Origin: CAIXZV01 sp963697365 | GTDB lineage: Bacteria; Chloroflexota; Limnocylindria; Limnocylindrales; CSP1-4 | DNA: 64,000 bases | Direction: 5' to 3' | Assembly (NCBI GenBank): GCA_963697365.1 | Contig: CAVONT010000017.1 | Coordinates: 186,001-250,000, forward strand | Shown here: positions 34,581 to 49,228 of the stretch, piece by piece | How the letters are laid out: each line of letters opens with the position of its first letter | Position numbering within the stretch: position 1 is the first letter of the stretch | Position numbers and translations under genes: made by a program | Notes under the pieces: model-generated | Told to the model about the DNA's origin: nothing | Databases searched by the model: none | What the model saw: only the letters and a program-made list of their open reading frames with translations

Positions 34581-34657
34581 GGGCGCATAGCTCAGCTGGT
34601 TAGAGCGCGGCCCTGATAAGGCCGAGGTCCCTGGTTCGAGTCCAGGTGCGCCCACCA
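34581..34657 (+). tRNA. tRNA-Ile (GAT)
   Basis: A 77-nt tRNA in the 16S-23S spacer. Acceptor GGGCGCA/TGCGCCC, anticodon loop CTGATAA, encoded CCA. Confidence 0.97.
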
Positions 34658-34677
34658 CTTACTGTCCGTCGCCTCAT

Positions 34678-34753
34678 GGGGACGTAGCTCAGTTGGCAGA
34701 GCATCTCCTTTGCAAGGAGAGGGTCAGGAGTTCGAGTCTCCTCGTCTCCACCA
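34678..34753 (+). tRNA. tRNA-Ala (TGC)
   Basis: A 76-nt tRNA in the 16S-23S spacer. Acceptor GGGGACG/CGTCTCC with one G-T pair, anticodon loop TTTGCAA, encoded CCA. Confidence 0.97.
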
Positions 34754-35075
34754 CTCCAGGCCACTGAGCAGGACAGCAACCCACCTTCAAACTGCATACA
34801 CAGCCCGGGCTCTCCCCGGGATGGCCTTCCCCTGATCCGTGTGCTCGTTATCCGAGCCCACCGACCAGCGGATGCGCTGGACGACCGGTTCGCCGGCCGT
34901 GAACCGCCTCGGCGGTGCACCTTAACAACTGGATAGATGACGGCAGTAAAGAAGATCGAGCGTCGTCGCATTCCCTCCCAGGAGCGACGGCGGCAAGATC
35001 ACTTCGCCGTAAATTCAAGGAGAACCCCGATCACGATCCCGTCCCGCACTGGCCGCTTGGTCAGATGCTGGCGGA
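34754..35075 (+). other. Spacer between tRNA-Ala and 23S; leader with processing stem arm
   Basis: No gene. It holds the second copy of the 16-nt leader motif (34916-34931). Overlapping it is the 5' arm of the pre-23S stem, CTGGATAGATGACGGCAG (34929-34946), which pairs with CTGCCGTCATCTACCAG (38240-38256) with one bulged base. GATCGAG (34963-34969) can also pair with CTCGATC beyond the 23S. Confidence 0.65.
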
Positions 35076-38128
<3,053 letters not shown>

Positions 38129-38239
38129 TAATCCAGCACCTGACCAAGGGTCAGCGTGCCGGGTGAGATCGGGTTCTCCATGGCATGAAGTGATCCTCGA
38201 TCGACTGGCGCCGGCGTTGCAAGGATGCAACGACCGTCG

Positions 38240-38256
38240 CTGCCGTCATCTACCAG
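38240..38256 (+). repeat. Pre-23S processing stem, 3' arm
   Basis: CTGCCGTCATCTACCAG, complementary to 34929-34946 with one bulge. It closes a stem around the 23S just before the 5S. Confidence 0.7.
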
Positions 38257-38265
38257 ATGCATGAA

Positions 38266-38383
<118 letters not shown>

Positions 38384-38457
38384 TTTTGCATTTAAGGCCC
38401 AGAGCTTCGCATGGGGCCCACGACCTCGCATCCGGGCGGCCTGCGGGCCGTGGCGAT

Positions 38458-39282
38458 ATGCTGCCAGTGGTGACTGCAAGCCCTCCGTCCGAAAACGAGC
38501 CCGCGATCCTGGAGCCGGCGCACCCTTCGTCGAAAGATGCACCAGGTGGTTCACCCGGGCTTCACGCGATCTGTCCGTTCCTCGCAGGTGGCGACGGATC
38601 CTGGCGGAGCGCGGAGCCGACGCGGTCCCACGTGTGCACCGCGGTCCAGCCGCCCGCAATGCTTGCGAGCAGCAAGCAGCGTCAGTTCTGCCTGGGTGCG
38701 GGGCACGTCGAGTGCGCCACGTTCACGGCAGCCCAGGCGCTGCTCGGGGCTCCCTCACAGGGCGCCTTCGAGGCAGATCTCTGGCCGAGGACGTCGCCTC
38801 GGCTGGTGACCTTCGAACCGGTGCGCGCGGGCTTCTCCGGCGGGATCACCACGCCACGGGCGCGAGCGGGAGGTCAACTCCTCCTCGTCGCCCTGATCGT
38901 TGTCGCCTTCGTGGTCCTCGTCCTGGCGCGCACAACATCCCCCGCGGGATCTACGACGGGCGCCGCGTCACCGGTCCCGACCGTGGCGGCAGGCGCCGGT
39001 GCGAGCGCGAGCCCGGACGTGGCCTCGACGCCGACGGCCAGTCCTGCAGGTACGCCTCCGCCCGCGTCAGCCGAGCCCGGGCCGAGTGCCTCAGCCTTGC
39101 CCAGCGGGCCGGCAGCGAACACCTACAAGGTCAAACGCGGTGACACCCTGAGCAGCATCGCCCTCAAGTTCGGGGTGACGTTGAAGGCGCTCCGCAAGGC
39201 AAACGGACTTTCCAAGGATGCGGTGATCCGTCGCGGTCAGGTCCTGGTGATTCCTGACGCTGCGACGACGCCTGCCCCGTAG
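38458..39282 (+). CDS. LysM-domain membrane protein with N-terminal Cys-rich domain
   Basis: A 274-residue protein. Residues about 38-90 form a Cys-rich module with four or five cysteines (ICPFLAGGD, SHVCTAVQP, QFCLGAGHVECATF) seen in many Chloroflexota and Actinobacteria proteins but without a known function. A single membrane helix follows (about 139-158), then a Pro/Ser/Thr/Ala linker (160-222), and a LysM domain at the end (TYKVKRGDTLSSIALKFGV and KALRKANGLSKDAVIRRGQ). The LysM should face the cell wall, with the Cys-rich part in the cytoplasm. It starts 75 bp after the 5S rRNA. The ATG at 38458 was chosen to begin after the 5S, since the frame is open to 38386. Confidence 0.7.
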   Translation: MLPVVTASPPSENEPAILEPAHPSSKDAPGGSPGLHAICPFLAGGDGSWRSAEPTRSHVCTAVQPPAMLASSKQRQFCLGAGHVECATFTAAQALLGAPSQGAFEADLWPRTSPRLVTFEPVRAGFSGGITTPRARAGGQLLLVALIVVAFVVLVLARTTSPAGSTTGAASPVPTVAAGAGASASPDVASTPTASPAGTPPPASAEPGPSASALPSGPAANTYKVKRGDTLSSIALKFGVTLKALRKANGLSKDAVIRRGQVLVIPDAATTPAP

Positions 39283-39320
39283 GCCCGCGAGGCCGGAGGA
39301 GGGGCCGTTCGTCCGACCGC

Positions 39321-40196
39321 CTAGCTCTGGCACCCACGGCAGTAGCCGGTCGGGAAGCCCCCCGCACGCACCGCGGTGATGCGGGTACCGCACCGCGCGC
39401 ACGGTTCGCCACCCCGGCCATGCACGGCAAGCCGGTCGCGCACCTGCCTCTCGAACGTCGGCGGAACGAGGCCGCGCAGGAGCTGGACGCTGTCGGTGAG
39501 CACACTGCGCATCGATCGGTACAGCTCGTCGACCTCCTCGGGCGCGAGGGAGGACCGCTTGCGGAAGGGCTGCAGGCGGGCGGCGAACAGGATCTCGTCA
39601 GAGTAGGCATTCCCGATGCCGGCCACGAAGGCCTGATTGCGCAGCAGGTTCTTCAGCTCGCCCGGATGCCTTCGGATGCGGTCCCGCCACACCTCGAGCG
39701 TCAGCCCCGGGTCGAGCGCGTCTGGCCCCATCTCGCCGGGCCCACGGCCGGGAACCCGCCGCTCGACGTCGGCCGGCAGGACATACACCTTGCCCATCTG
39801 TGTCGGGTCGCGATAGCGGACGATCAGCGGGGCGGCATCAGCGGGCAGCCATCGGGCGCCGACCACCCAGGGTGCGGCGTCGGGGAGCGGTCTGCGGCGC
39901 GACCCGAAATGCAGCTCCACCGCGACCTGCGAGGGCGCCTTCTCGCCGGAGCCTGCCAGCTGGAAGCGGCCGGTAAGCATCGGGTTCACCACGAGGCGAT
40001 CGCGCGCGAGGTCAATGTCCAGGAACTTGCCCACCCGCACGACGCGCTCGACGCGCTGGCCGACCAGCGCCTCGAGCTCAGCGGGCGTCCCCCGCACCGT
40101 GAGCGGCAGCAGCGCACGGACGCCCTCGATCCGCCTGCCGGCCAGCGCGGCATGGAAGGCATCGGCGACGACGTCGAGATCGGGGAGCTCCGGCAC
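39321..40196 (-). CDS. Formamidopyrimidine-DNA glycosylase / endonuclease VIII family (Fpg/Nei)
   Basis: A 291-residue base-excision repair glycosylase/AP lyase. The catalytic N-terminus PELPDLDVV (Pro2 nucleophile, Glu3) directly follows the GTG start at 40196. Then VGKFLDIDL, NPMLTGRFQLA, the helix-two-turn-helix with KNLLRNQAFVAGIGNAYSDEIL, and the C-terminal zinc finger CARCGTRITAVRAGG with YCRGC. The MLTG in place of LGMTG is common in high-GC groups. It removes oxidised bases such as 8-oxoguanine. It is divergent from rpsA. TACAAT lies 9 nt before the GTG, so it too may have a very short leader. Confidence 0.88.
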   Translation of the reverse strand: MPELPDLDVVADAFHAALAGRRIEGVRALLPLTVRGTPAELEALVGQRVERVVRVGKFLDIDLARDRLVVNPMLTGRFQLAGSGEKAPSQVAVELHFGSRRRPLPDAAPWVVGARWLPADAAPLIVRYRDPTQMGKVYVLPADVERRVPGRGPGEMGPDALDPGLTLEVWRDRIRRHPGELKNLLRNQAFVAGIGNAYSDEILFAARLQPFRKRSSLAPEEVDELYRSMRSVLTDSVQLLRGLVPPTFERQVRDRLAVHGRGGEPCARCGTRITAVRAGGFPTGYCRGCQS

Positions 40197-40206
40197 GGCG
40201 ACTCGA

Positions 40207-40235
40207 TTGTACCCACGCACCCGGAGTGCTAGACT
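40207..40235 (+). promoter_or_regulatory. Promoter of rpsA
   Basis: TTGTAC (40207-40212), a 17-nt spacer and TAGACT (40230-40235). Start near 40243, leaving a leader of about 175 nt before rpsA that could hold S1 autoregulation. The -35 region is the reverse complement of the fpg -10 candidate, so the two divergent promoters overlap. Confidence 0.65.
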
Positions 40236-40418
40236 CGCCCCGCCCATCGGGCACAGACAGTTGAAGAGCATCGATCCAAGTCGTTGGCAGCGAAGGAGCG
40301 GACCGCAGGCCCAGCACGCACGATCCAACTCCCTCCCAAGGTGACGGCCCCGGGCTCGGTGTTCGGCGGCCGTTCGTGATTCCTGAGGGCGAAATCCACC
40401 AAAGGAGAATGGATCACC

Positions 40419-42671
40419 TTGACCGAAGAGCAGCAGGGCGGGACCGCGCCGGAGCCGGAGGCGGTCGCCTCCGTTGAGACCCCGGCGTCCGAAGAGACCG
40501 TCGCGGCGGTTGCCGCCGCCGACGAGACCGCCACCGAGCCCGAGACCGCCACCGACCCCGAGGCACCCGCGGCCCCCGCAGAGGCGGCAGTCGAGCCGCC
40601 CGGGGCCCCCGACCCCGAGGCCGCAGTCGAGCCCGAGGCCCCCGCCGAGGCGGCAGTCGAGCCCCAGGCCCCCGCCGCGCCCGCAGAGCCCGAGGCCCCC
40701 GCCGAGGCGGCAGTCGAGCCCCAGGCCCCCGCCGCGCCTGCAGAGCCCGAGGCCCCCGCCGCGCCCGCAGAGCCCGAGGCCCCCGCCGAGGCGGCAGTCG
40801 AGCCCCAGGCCGCAGTCGGCGACGACTTTGCCGATGCGCCGCCCGCGGCCGTCGAGGAGGACGAGGAGGTCATCGTGGCCCCCCGTCGCCCAGCCGGTCC
40901 GGAGCCGACGACCATGGAGGAGCTCCTTGCCGAGCAGGACTCGGACATCAAGAGCTTCAAGCACGGTGATGTCGTCGAGGGCACCGTCGTCCGCATCGAC
41001 AAGGACGAGATCCTTGTCGACATCGGCGCCAAGTCCGAGGGCGTGGTCAGCAATCGTGAACTCTTCGGCCGCCACGCCGAGTCTGCTCCTGAGCTCAACA
41101 TCGGCGATGTCGTACTCGTGTACGTGCTGCAGCCGGAGAGCCCGGAGGGCCACGTCGTCCTCTCGCTCCGCCGCGCGGGCCTCGAGCGCAAGTGGCGCTC
41201 CATGCAGGAGTTGTTCGAGGCCGGCACGATCATCGACGCCCCGGTCATCGACCACAACAAGGGCGGCCTGATCGTCGACTGCGGCATCCGCGGGTTCGTG
41301 CCGATCTCCCAGATCGTGGACTTCCCGCGTCGGCCGCAGAACGAGCAGCCGCGAGATGCCGCGCAGGAGATCGCCGAGAAGCTCCAGCCGTACATCGGCC
41401 GCAAGCTCCGGCTCAAGATCCTCGAGGTCAACCGGAAGGCCAACCGGCTCATCCTGTCCGAGAAGGTCGCCCTCTACGAGGAGCGTCGCGAGAAGCGGGA
41501 CGAGCTGTTCAGCAGCCTCCAGGTCAACCAGAAGGTCACCGGCAACGTCCGCTCGATCGCTCCGTTCGGCATCTTCATCGATCTCGGCGGCATCGACGGC
41601 CTCGTCCACAAGAGCGAGCTCTCGTGGAACAAGGTCAACAACCCCGAGGCCGGCTACAAGGTCGGCGACGAGGTCGAGGCCGAGGTCATTGACATCAACC
41701 ACGAGCGCGGCCGGATCAGCCTCTCGATCCGCCGCCTCCAGCCCGATCCGTGGGAGAGCACGGTCGCCGACTTCAAGGTCGGTGACGTGATCGACGGGAC
41801 CGTGACCAAGCTCGTGAACTTCGGCGCCTTCGTCCGGGTCCGCGAGGGTCTCGAGGGCCTCATCCACATCAGCGAGCTGAGCCACCAGCGCGTCGCCCAC
41901 CCGGGAGACGTGGTCCACGAGGGCCAGGTCCTCAAGCTCAAGATCATCAGCCTCGACTCCGAGCGCCATCGCCTGGGCCTCTCGCTCAAGCAGGCCGAGG
42001 AGCCGCCGGTGCGACCGGCACCGGAGCCGGGCACCTCGACGCCGTCGGTCGCTCCGACCGGCGAGCGCCGCGAGCGCCGTGAGCGCCGTGAGCGCCCGGA
42101 CCGCGGCTACGCGCCGACCGATGCGAAAGCGGAGCCCGAGGGTGGTATCGACACGACCCTTGCCGCTGCCTTCGCCCAGGTCCGCAGCCAGCTGGCTGCT
42201 GCCGAGGCCGAAGCGAAGGTCGAGCAGGCCGTGGAGACCGCAGTCGAGGCCGAGATCGTGATCGAGGCCGCACGCGAGATCGAAGTCGAAGCCGTCGAGA
42301 CCGCGCTCGAGGCCGAGGCTGTCATCGAGGCAGCTGAGGACGTCGAGGCCGAGGCAATCGCCGAGGCGATCGAGGCCGAGGCGGTCATCGACGCTGTCGA
42401 CGCCGGTGCCATCGAGGACCCGGTGCTCGCCGAGGAGGTCCTCGAGGCCGCCGAGGTGATCGAAGTCGAAGCCGTTGAGACCGCGCTCGAGGCCGAGGCT
42501 GTCATCGAGGCAGCTGAGGAGGTCGAGGCCGAGGCAATCGCCGAGGCGATCGAGGCCGAGGTGGTCATCGAGGCCGTCGAGGAGGCAGCCGAGGAGGCAG
42601 CAGCCGAGGCGATCGCCGCCGAGGTCGTCGCCGAGGAGGCCGCCGAGCAGGTCGAGGCCACCAAGGAGTAG
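40419..42671 (+). CDS. rpsA: 30S ribosomal protein S1 with long low-complexity N- and C-terminal extensions
   Basis: A 750-residue protein with four S1 RNA-binding domains (about 178-250, 265-345, 368-438 and 450-523; e.g. KVTGNVRSIAPFGIFIDLG and VIDGTVTKLVNFGAFVRV). The domain count fits S1 of Gram-positive type. Unusual: residues 1-165 are Ala/Pro/Glu/Val repeats (units like PAEAAVEPQAPAAPAEPEA), and the ~225-residue tail after an Arg-rich patch (ERRERRERRERPDRG) is an acidic Ala/Glu/Ile/Val helix with a 60-residue internal duplication. Both should be extended or helical and highly charged. TTG start at 40419 with AAAGGAG 11 nt upstream. A terminator hairpin follows at 42706. Confidence 0.9.
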   Translation: MTEEQQGGTAPEPEAVASVETPASEETVAAVAAADETATEPETATDPEAPAAPAEAAVEPPGAPDPEAAVEPEAPAEAAVEPQAPAAPAEPEAPAEAAVEPQAPAAPAEPEAPAAPAEPEAPAEAAVEPQAAVGDDFADAPPAAVEEDEEVIVAPRRPAGPEPTTMEELLAEQDSDIKSFKHGDVVEGTVVRIDKDEILVDIGAKSEGVVSNRELFGRHAESAPELNIGDVVLVYVLQPESPEGHVVLSLRRAGLERKWRSMQELFEAGTIIDAPVIDHNKGGLIVDCGIRGFVPISQIVDFPRRPQNEQPRDAAQEIAEKLQPYIGRKLRLKILEVNRKANRLILSEKVALYEERREKRDELFSSLQVNQKVTGNVRSIAPFGIFIDLGGIDGLVHKSELSWNKVNNPEAGYKVGDEVEAEVIDINHERGRISLSIRRLQPDPWESTVADFKVGDVIDGTVTKLVNFGAFVRVREGLEGLIHISELSHQRVAHPGDVVHEGQVLKLKIISLDSERHRLGLSLKQAEEPPVRPAPEPGTSTPSVAPTGERRERRERRERPDRGYAPTDAKAEPEGGIDTTLAAAFAQVRSQLAAAEAEAKVEQAVETAVEAEIVIEAAREIEVEAVETALEAEAVIEAAEDVEAEAIAEAIEAEAVIDAVDAGAIEDPVLAEEVLEAAEVIEVEAVETALEAEAVIEAAEEVEAEAIAEAIEAEVVIEAVEEAAEEAAAEAIAAEVVAEEAAEQVEATKE
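42279..42570 (+). repeat. Internal duplication in the rpsA tail (112-bp units, 180-bp period)
   Basis: Bases 42279-42390 recur at 42459-42570 with only about four differences. They encode near-identical acidic helix segments beginning IEVEAVETALEAEAVIEAAE. The 68 bp between them is related but diverged, so a 180-bp (60-codon) unit was duplicated in frame. Confidence 0.8.
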
Positions 42672-42705
42672 TCGTCGGCGGTGCACACGCCGCGACCATG
42701 ACGCA

Positions 42706-42736
42706 GACGACCCGTCGGGCAGCCGGCGGGTCGTTT
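42706..42736 (+). terminator. Terminator after rpsA
   Basis: Stem ACGACCCG/CGGGTCGT (42707-42714 with 42727-42734) followed by TTTC, 36 bp after the rpsA stop. Confidence 0.6.
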
Positions 42737-42847
42737 CGATTCCTTCACCCGATCGTGAGCCGCTCGCACCATCCCAGTGGGCGGCGATAGCGAACAATGG
42801 GGTGCGGGGACGGTGACATTCGGACCTCGCTGCCGCAACCGGCCCTT

Positions 42848-42878
42848 TTGTGGCCCCGCGAGGGGCAGGTGCTAGGAT
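42848..42878 (+). promoter_or_regulatory. Candidate promoter of clpC
   Basis: TTGTGG (42848-42853) and TAGGAT (42873-42878), spacer 19 nt, 43 nt before the clpC start. The spacing is not ideal, but no better box is present after the rpsA terminator. Confidence 0.35.
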
Positions 42879-42921
42879 GGCCCTCAGGTCGCCTCCGCGG
42901 CCAGGGAGTAGAGCTCGGCGC

Positions 42922-45396
<2,475 letters not shown>

Positions 45397-45414
45397 CGCG
45401 GGCGGTCGCCGCAC

Positions 45415-46845
45415 GTGGCACGCGCCCAGAGTCGCTTCGTCTGCCAGTCGTGCGGGGCGTCCGTCCTGCGCTGGGAGGGCCAGTGCCGCACCTGCGGTGA
45501 CTGGAACACGCTCGTGGAGACGGTCGTCCGGGACGAGCCGCGGGCACGTCCCGCGGTGCTTGCGGGGCCCGGCGCCGTGCCGCTCCCGCTGACCCATGCC
45601 GACGACGCCGACACGCAGGTGCGGCGACCCATCGGGATCGGCGAGCTGGACCGCGTCCTCGGCGGCGGCGTCGTGGCCGGGTCGGTCGTGCTGCTCGGCG
45701 GTGAGCCGGGGATCGGCAAGTCGACCCTGCTGCTCCAGGTCGCGGCGGGCATCGCATCGGCCGGAGGCACGGTGCTGTACGCCACCGGCGAGGAGTCGTC
45801 GTCCCAGGTCCGCCTGCGCGCATCACGCCTCGGCATGGCTGATGGTCCGCTCGGCGACGCGATCCGGGTCATGGCCGAGACCGGGGTCGGACGGATCACC
45901 GAGGTCGCCCGAAGTGAGCGGCCGACCCTCCTCGTCGTCGACTCGGTGCAGACCGTCGTGTCCGAGGAGCTCGACGGGCCCGGCGGCAGCGTCGGCCAGG
46001 TGCGCGAGGCAACGCTGCGTCTGATGGAGCTGGCCAAGGGCGAGGGCATCCCGATCGTCCTCGTGGGCCACGTGACGAAGGACGGGACGCTGGCGGGTCC
46101 CAAGACGCTCGAGCACCTCGTGGATGTCGTGCTGTCGGTGGAGGGCGACCGGACGGGCGGTCTGCGCCTGCTCCGCGCGACGAAGAACCGGTACGGCTCC
46201 ACCGAGGAGGTGGGGGTGTTCGAGATGGGCGATCGCGGCCTGACGGAGGTCGCCGACCCGGCGCGCGCATTCCTCGCCGAGCACGAGGTGCCTGCGCCCG
46301 GCAGTGTCGTCGCACCGGTGCTGGAAGGGTCGCGGCCGATCCTCGTCGAGGTCCAGGCCCTGGTGGCGCCCACCGCCGCACCGACTCCGCGGCGCACGGC
46401 GTCGGGCGTCGATCCGAACCGGCTCGCCCTGCTCGTGGCCGTCCTGGGACGGCGGGCCGGCATCGGCCTGGGCCAGCACGACGTGTACGCGAACCTGGCC
46501 GGTGGCCTGTCCGTCTCGGAGCCGGGTCTCGATCTGCCACTGGCACTCGCGCTCGCCTCCTCGCTGCGCGACCGGCCGCTGGTGGGTGGCACCGTCGCGA
46601 TCGGCGAGGTGGGCCTCCTCGGCGAGCTTCGGAGTGTCGGCGGCCTGGACCGGCGCCTCAAGGAGGCAGCCCGCCTCGGGTTCACCCGGGCGGTGGTTCC
46701 GCGTGCCCATGGGCGCCCGAACCCCGAGGTCTCCGGCATCACGCTGGTCACGGTCGCGACGCTCGCCGACGCCGTCCGCGCGGCGCTCGCCGATGACGGC
46801 GCCGGCGAGCGCCCGCATGCGCGTGGGGGCGCTGCGAGACCCTGA
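45415..46845 (+). CDS. radA: DNA repair protein RadA
   Basis: A 476-residue RecA-like branch-migration helicase. N-terminal Cys4 zinc finger CQSCGASVLRWEGQCRTCGDW (Cys at positions 10-28), Walker A GEPGIGKSTLL, Walker B LLVVDSVQT, the RadA-specific KNRYGS motif and the Lon-protease-like C-terminal domain with DLPLALALASSLRD and GEVGLLGELRSVGGLDRRL. GTG start at 45415. In the clpC-radA-yacL order of Bacillus; disA, which often follows radA, is absent. Confidence 0.95.
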   Translation: MARAQSRFVCQSCGASVLRWEGQCRTCGDWNTLVETVVRDEPRARPAVLAGPGAVPLPLTHADDADTQVRRPIGIGELDRVLGGGVVAGSVVLLGGEPGIGKSTLLLQVAAGIASAGGTVLYATGEESSSQVRLRASRLGMADGPLGDAIRVMAETGVGRITEVARSERPTLLVVDSVQTVVSEELDGPGGSVGQVREATLRLMELAKGEGIPIVLVGHVTKDGTLAGPKTLEHLVDVVLSVEGDRTGGLRLLRATKNRYGSTEEVGVFEMGDRGLTEVADPARAFLAEHEVPAPGSVVAPVLEGSRPILVEVQALVAPTAAPTPRRTASGVDPNRLALLVAVLGRRAGIGLGQHDVYANLAGGLSVSEPGLDLPLALALASSLRDRPLVGGTVAIGEVGLLGELRSVGGLDRRLKEAARLGFTRAVVPRAHGRPNPEVSGITLVTVATLADAVRAALADDGAGERPHARGGAARP

Positions 46846-46946
46846 CCTTCGACCCGGTGCCGTGGTACCTGTCGCGTGTTAGGCTCCCCGGGGTTCGAGG
46901 CTGGAGGGGCGTCCGGCCCCGTTCAGAAGTTGCACGAGGACAAGGC

Positions 46947-48008
46947 GTGACCCGGACCATCCGGATCCTCGGTGCCGCGCTCGGGTCGTTCGTGGGCCTC
47001 GGGATCGCGGCAGCGGGGGGCGGGCTCTTCACAGGCAGTGCCTACAGCGGGCTCCTGCTTGCCGCCTGGACGATCTCCTGGATGATCGTGGGCTTCGCCG
47101 TGCTCCCGTACCTGACGATCGTGCCCGCCCAGTGGCTGATCACGAGGGTGCAGGAGATGTCCACGGCCGAGTTCGTGGCCGCCGTGCTGGGCCTGTTCGT
47201 CGGCCTCCTGTTGGGCCTCCTGCTGTCCCTCCCGCTGGCCCAGATCGAGGGGCCGCTGGGGACATGGCTGCCACTCGGCATCTCCCTGTTCCTGGGCCTC
47301 GGCATGATGGGTCTCACCGTTGCCAAGCGGCAGGACCTGATCGCCGCCGCCGAGGGTGCCGGGATCATCCGCCGGCCCGACCCGGATAAGGGGCGCCGCG
47401 AGGGCGAGCCGCGAATCGTCGTGGACACGAGCGTGCTCATCGACGGACGGGTCGCGGACATCATCGAGTCGGGGTTCATCTTCGGCACGCTCATCGTGCC
47501 GACATTCGTTCTGGAGGAGCTCCAGCACATCGCCGACTCGTCGGACACGCTGCGCCGCAATCGCGGCCGGCGGGGCCTCGAGATGCTCCAGCGGATCCAG
47601 CGCGACACGCGCACGCCGGTGGAGGTGGTCGACGACGAGGCGCCCGGCCTCACCGAGGTTGACGCCAAGCTGGTCGAGCTTGCCAAGCGGCGCAGTCGGA
47701 TCATCCTCACCAACGACTTCAACCTCAACCGCGTGGCGGAGCTTCAGGGCGTGCGGGTGATGAACATCAACTCGCTCGCGAATGCCATGAAGCCGGCGGT
47801 CCTGCCCGGCGAGGAGCTGCTCGTGCGGGTCATCCAGGAGGGCAAGGAGGCCGGGCAGGGTGTCGGGTTCCTCGATGACGGCACGATGATCGTCGTCGAG
47901 GGTGGTGCGCGCCTCATCGACCGGGAGGTCGAGGTGACCGTCACCCGCGTCCTCCAGACGGTGGCCGGACGGATGATCTTCGCCCAGCAGCGCATCGACC
48001 AGGGGTGA
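46947..48008 (+). CDS. PIN/TRAM-domain membrane protein (YacL-like)
   Basis: A 353-residue protein with four membrane helices (about 5-130), a PIN nuclease-like domain (about 150-275: RIVVDTSVLIDGRVADII, FVLEELQHIADSSD, TEVDAKLVELAK and ILTNDFNLNRVAEL) and a C-terminal TRAM RNA-binding domain (EGKEAGQGVGFLDDGTMIVV). The acidic PIN residues look intact. This is Bacillus YacL, whose role is unproven but likely RNA-related. GTG start at 46947 with GAGGA upstream; the next gene's ATG starts on this gene's last base. Confidence 0.9.
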   Translation: MTRTIRILGAALGSFVGLGIAAAGGGLFTGSAYSGLLLAAWTISWMIVGFAVLPYLTIVPAQWLITRVQEMSTAEFVAAVLGLFVGLLLGLLLSLPLAQIEGPLGTWLPLGISLFLGLGMMGLTVAKRQDLIAAAEGAGIIRRPDPDKGRREGEPRIVVDTSVLIDGRVADIIESGFIFGTLIVPTFVLEELQHIADSSDTLRRNRGRRGLEMLQRIQRDTRTPVEVVDDEAPGLTEVDAKLVELAKRRSRIILTNDFNLNRVAELQGVRVMNINSLANAMKPAVLPGEELLVRVIQEGKEAGQGVGFLDDGTMIVVEGGARLIDREVEVTVTRVLQTVAGRMIFAQQRIDQG

Positions 48009-49228
48009 TGCAGGAGGCTCGGCTGCCGGAGGCTCGGATGCCGGAGGCGCCCGCACGGCCGATCGCCGACGCCGTCGTGGTCGCCGCCGGCTCGTCGCGC
48101 CGGATGGCTGGCGCGGACAAGCTCGCCTGGCCGATCGCGGGCCGGCCACTCCTGCACTGGACGCTGGCCGCGCTTCGCGCCTCGGCATCCGTGGATCGAC
48201 TGATCCTCGTCACGGCCGCCGACAAGGTGGACGCGATCAGGGCGGATCCACTCACCGGCGGCCTCGCGGACGCCGTGGTCGCTGGCGGCGCGACGCGGCA
48301 GCAGTCGGTCGCGGCCGGTGTCGTGCATCTCGACCTCACCGACCCCGGTGGGCGGGACCGCCCCGTCCTCGTCCATGACGGAGCCCGTCCGCTCGTGTCC
48401 CCGGCGCTGGTCGTCGCGGTGGCCGATGCCGCCGTCGCGATGGGCGCCGCGCTGCCGGTGCTGGCGGTGGCGGATACGCTCAAGCGGGTCGTTGGCGGAG
48501 TCGTCGTCGAGACGGTGGACCGTTCGACGCTCGCGGCCGCCCAGACCCCGCAGGGCGCGAGGCGGGCCCTCCTGCTGGAGGCGTGGGCGGCCTTTCCGCC
48601 AGGCGGCCCCCGCGAGTTCACGGACGAGGCCGCCCTGCTCGAGGCCTGTACCATTCCGGTCTATGCGATCCCCGGCGAAGCGGCGAACCTCAAGGTGACG
48701 CTGCCCGAAGATCTCCAGCGTGTCGAGCAGGCGCTGGCGCCTGCGTCGGCGCGGATCGGCTTCGGCCACGACAGCCATCCCTTCGGGCCCGGGACTGGTC
48801 TCCGGCTCGGCGGGATCGAGATCGCGGGCGCGCCCAGACTCGCCGGGCACTCGGACGGTGACGTCGTGCTCCACGCAGTCGCCGATGCGCTGCTGGGAGC
48901 GGCAGGCCTGGGCGATCTCGGACGGCTGTTCCCTGCGGATGCCCGGACCCCTCGGGGCATCGCCTCGACCGAGCTCCTCACGGAGGTCGTACGGCGCCTC
49001 GCTGTCGTCGGGTTGCAGCCCGGGAGCGTGGACATCGTGGTGATCGGGGCCCGTCCGAAGCTCGGCACGCGCCTCGACCTGATGCGGGGGGCCATCGCCG
49101 GCCTGCTGGGAGTGAATGAGGGGGCTGTGAACGTGAAGGCCTCGACGGGCAACCTGGCCGGCGACGATGGCGCGGGGCGGTCGATCTCGGCGCGTGTCGT
49201 CGCCAGCCTTCGGGGTGCCGTGGCATGA
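48008..49228 (+). CDS. ispDF: Bifunctional IspD-IspF (MEP isoprenoid pathway)
   Basis: About 406 residues. The N-terminal half (to about 240) is 2-C-methyl-D-erythritol 4-phosphate cytidylyltransferase: VVVAAGSSRRMAGADKLAWP, VHDGARPLVSPALV and AAAQTPQGARRALLLEA. The C-terminal half (from ARIGFGHDSHPFGPGTG) is 2-C-methyl-D-erythritol 2,4-cyclodiphosphate synthase, with metal ligands Asp/His in that motif, AGHSDGDVVLHAVADALLGA and NVKASTGNLAGDDGAGRS. It catalyses two non-consecutive steps of isoprenoid synthesis. In Bacillus the genes are separate but adjacent in the same place. The ATG at 48008 overlaps the upstream stop by one base; GTG 48005 is also possible. Confidence 0.95.
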   Translation: MQEARLPEARMPEAPARPIADAVVVAAGSSRRMAGADKLAWPIAGRPLLHWTLAALRASASVDRLILVTAADKVDAIRADPLTGGLADAVVAGGATRQQSVAAGVVHLDLTDPGGRDRPVLVHDGARPLVSPALVVAVADAAVAMGAALPVLAVADTLKRVVGGVVVETVDRSTLAAAQTPQGARRALLLEAWAAFPPGGPREFTDEAALLEACTIPVYAIPGEAANLKVTLPEDLQRVEQALAPASARIGFGHDSHPFGPGTGLRLGGIEIAGAPRLAGHSDGDVVLHAVADALLGAAGLGDLGRLFPADARTPRGIASTELLTEVVRRLAVVGLQPGSVDIVVIGARPKLGTRLDLMRGAIAGLLGVNEGAVNVKASTGNLAGDDGAGRSISARVVASLRGAVA

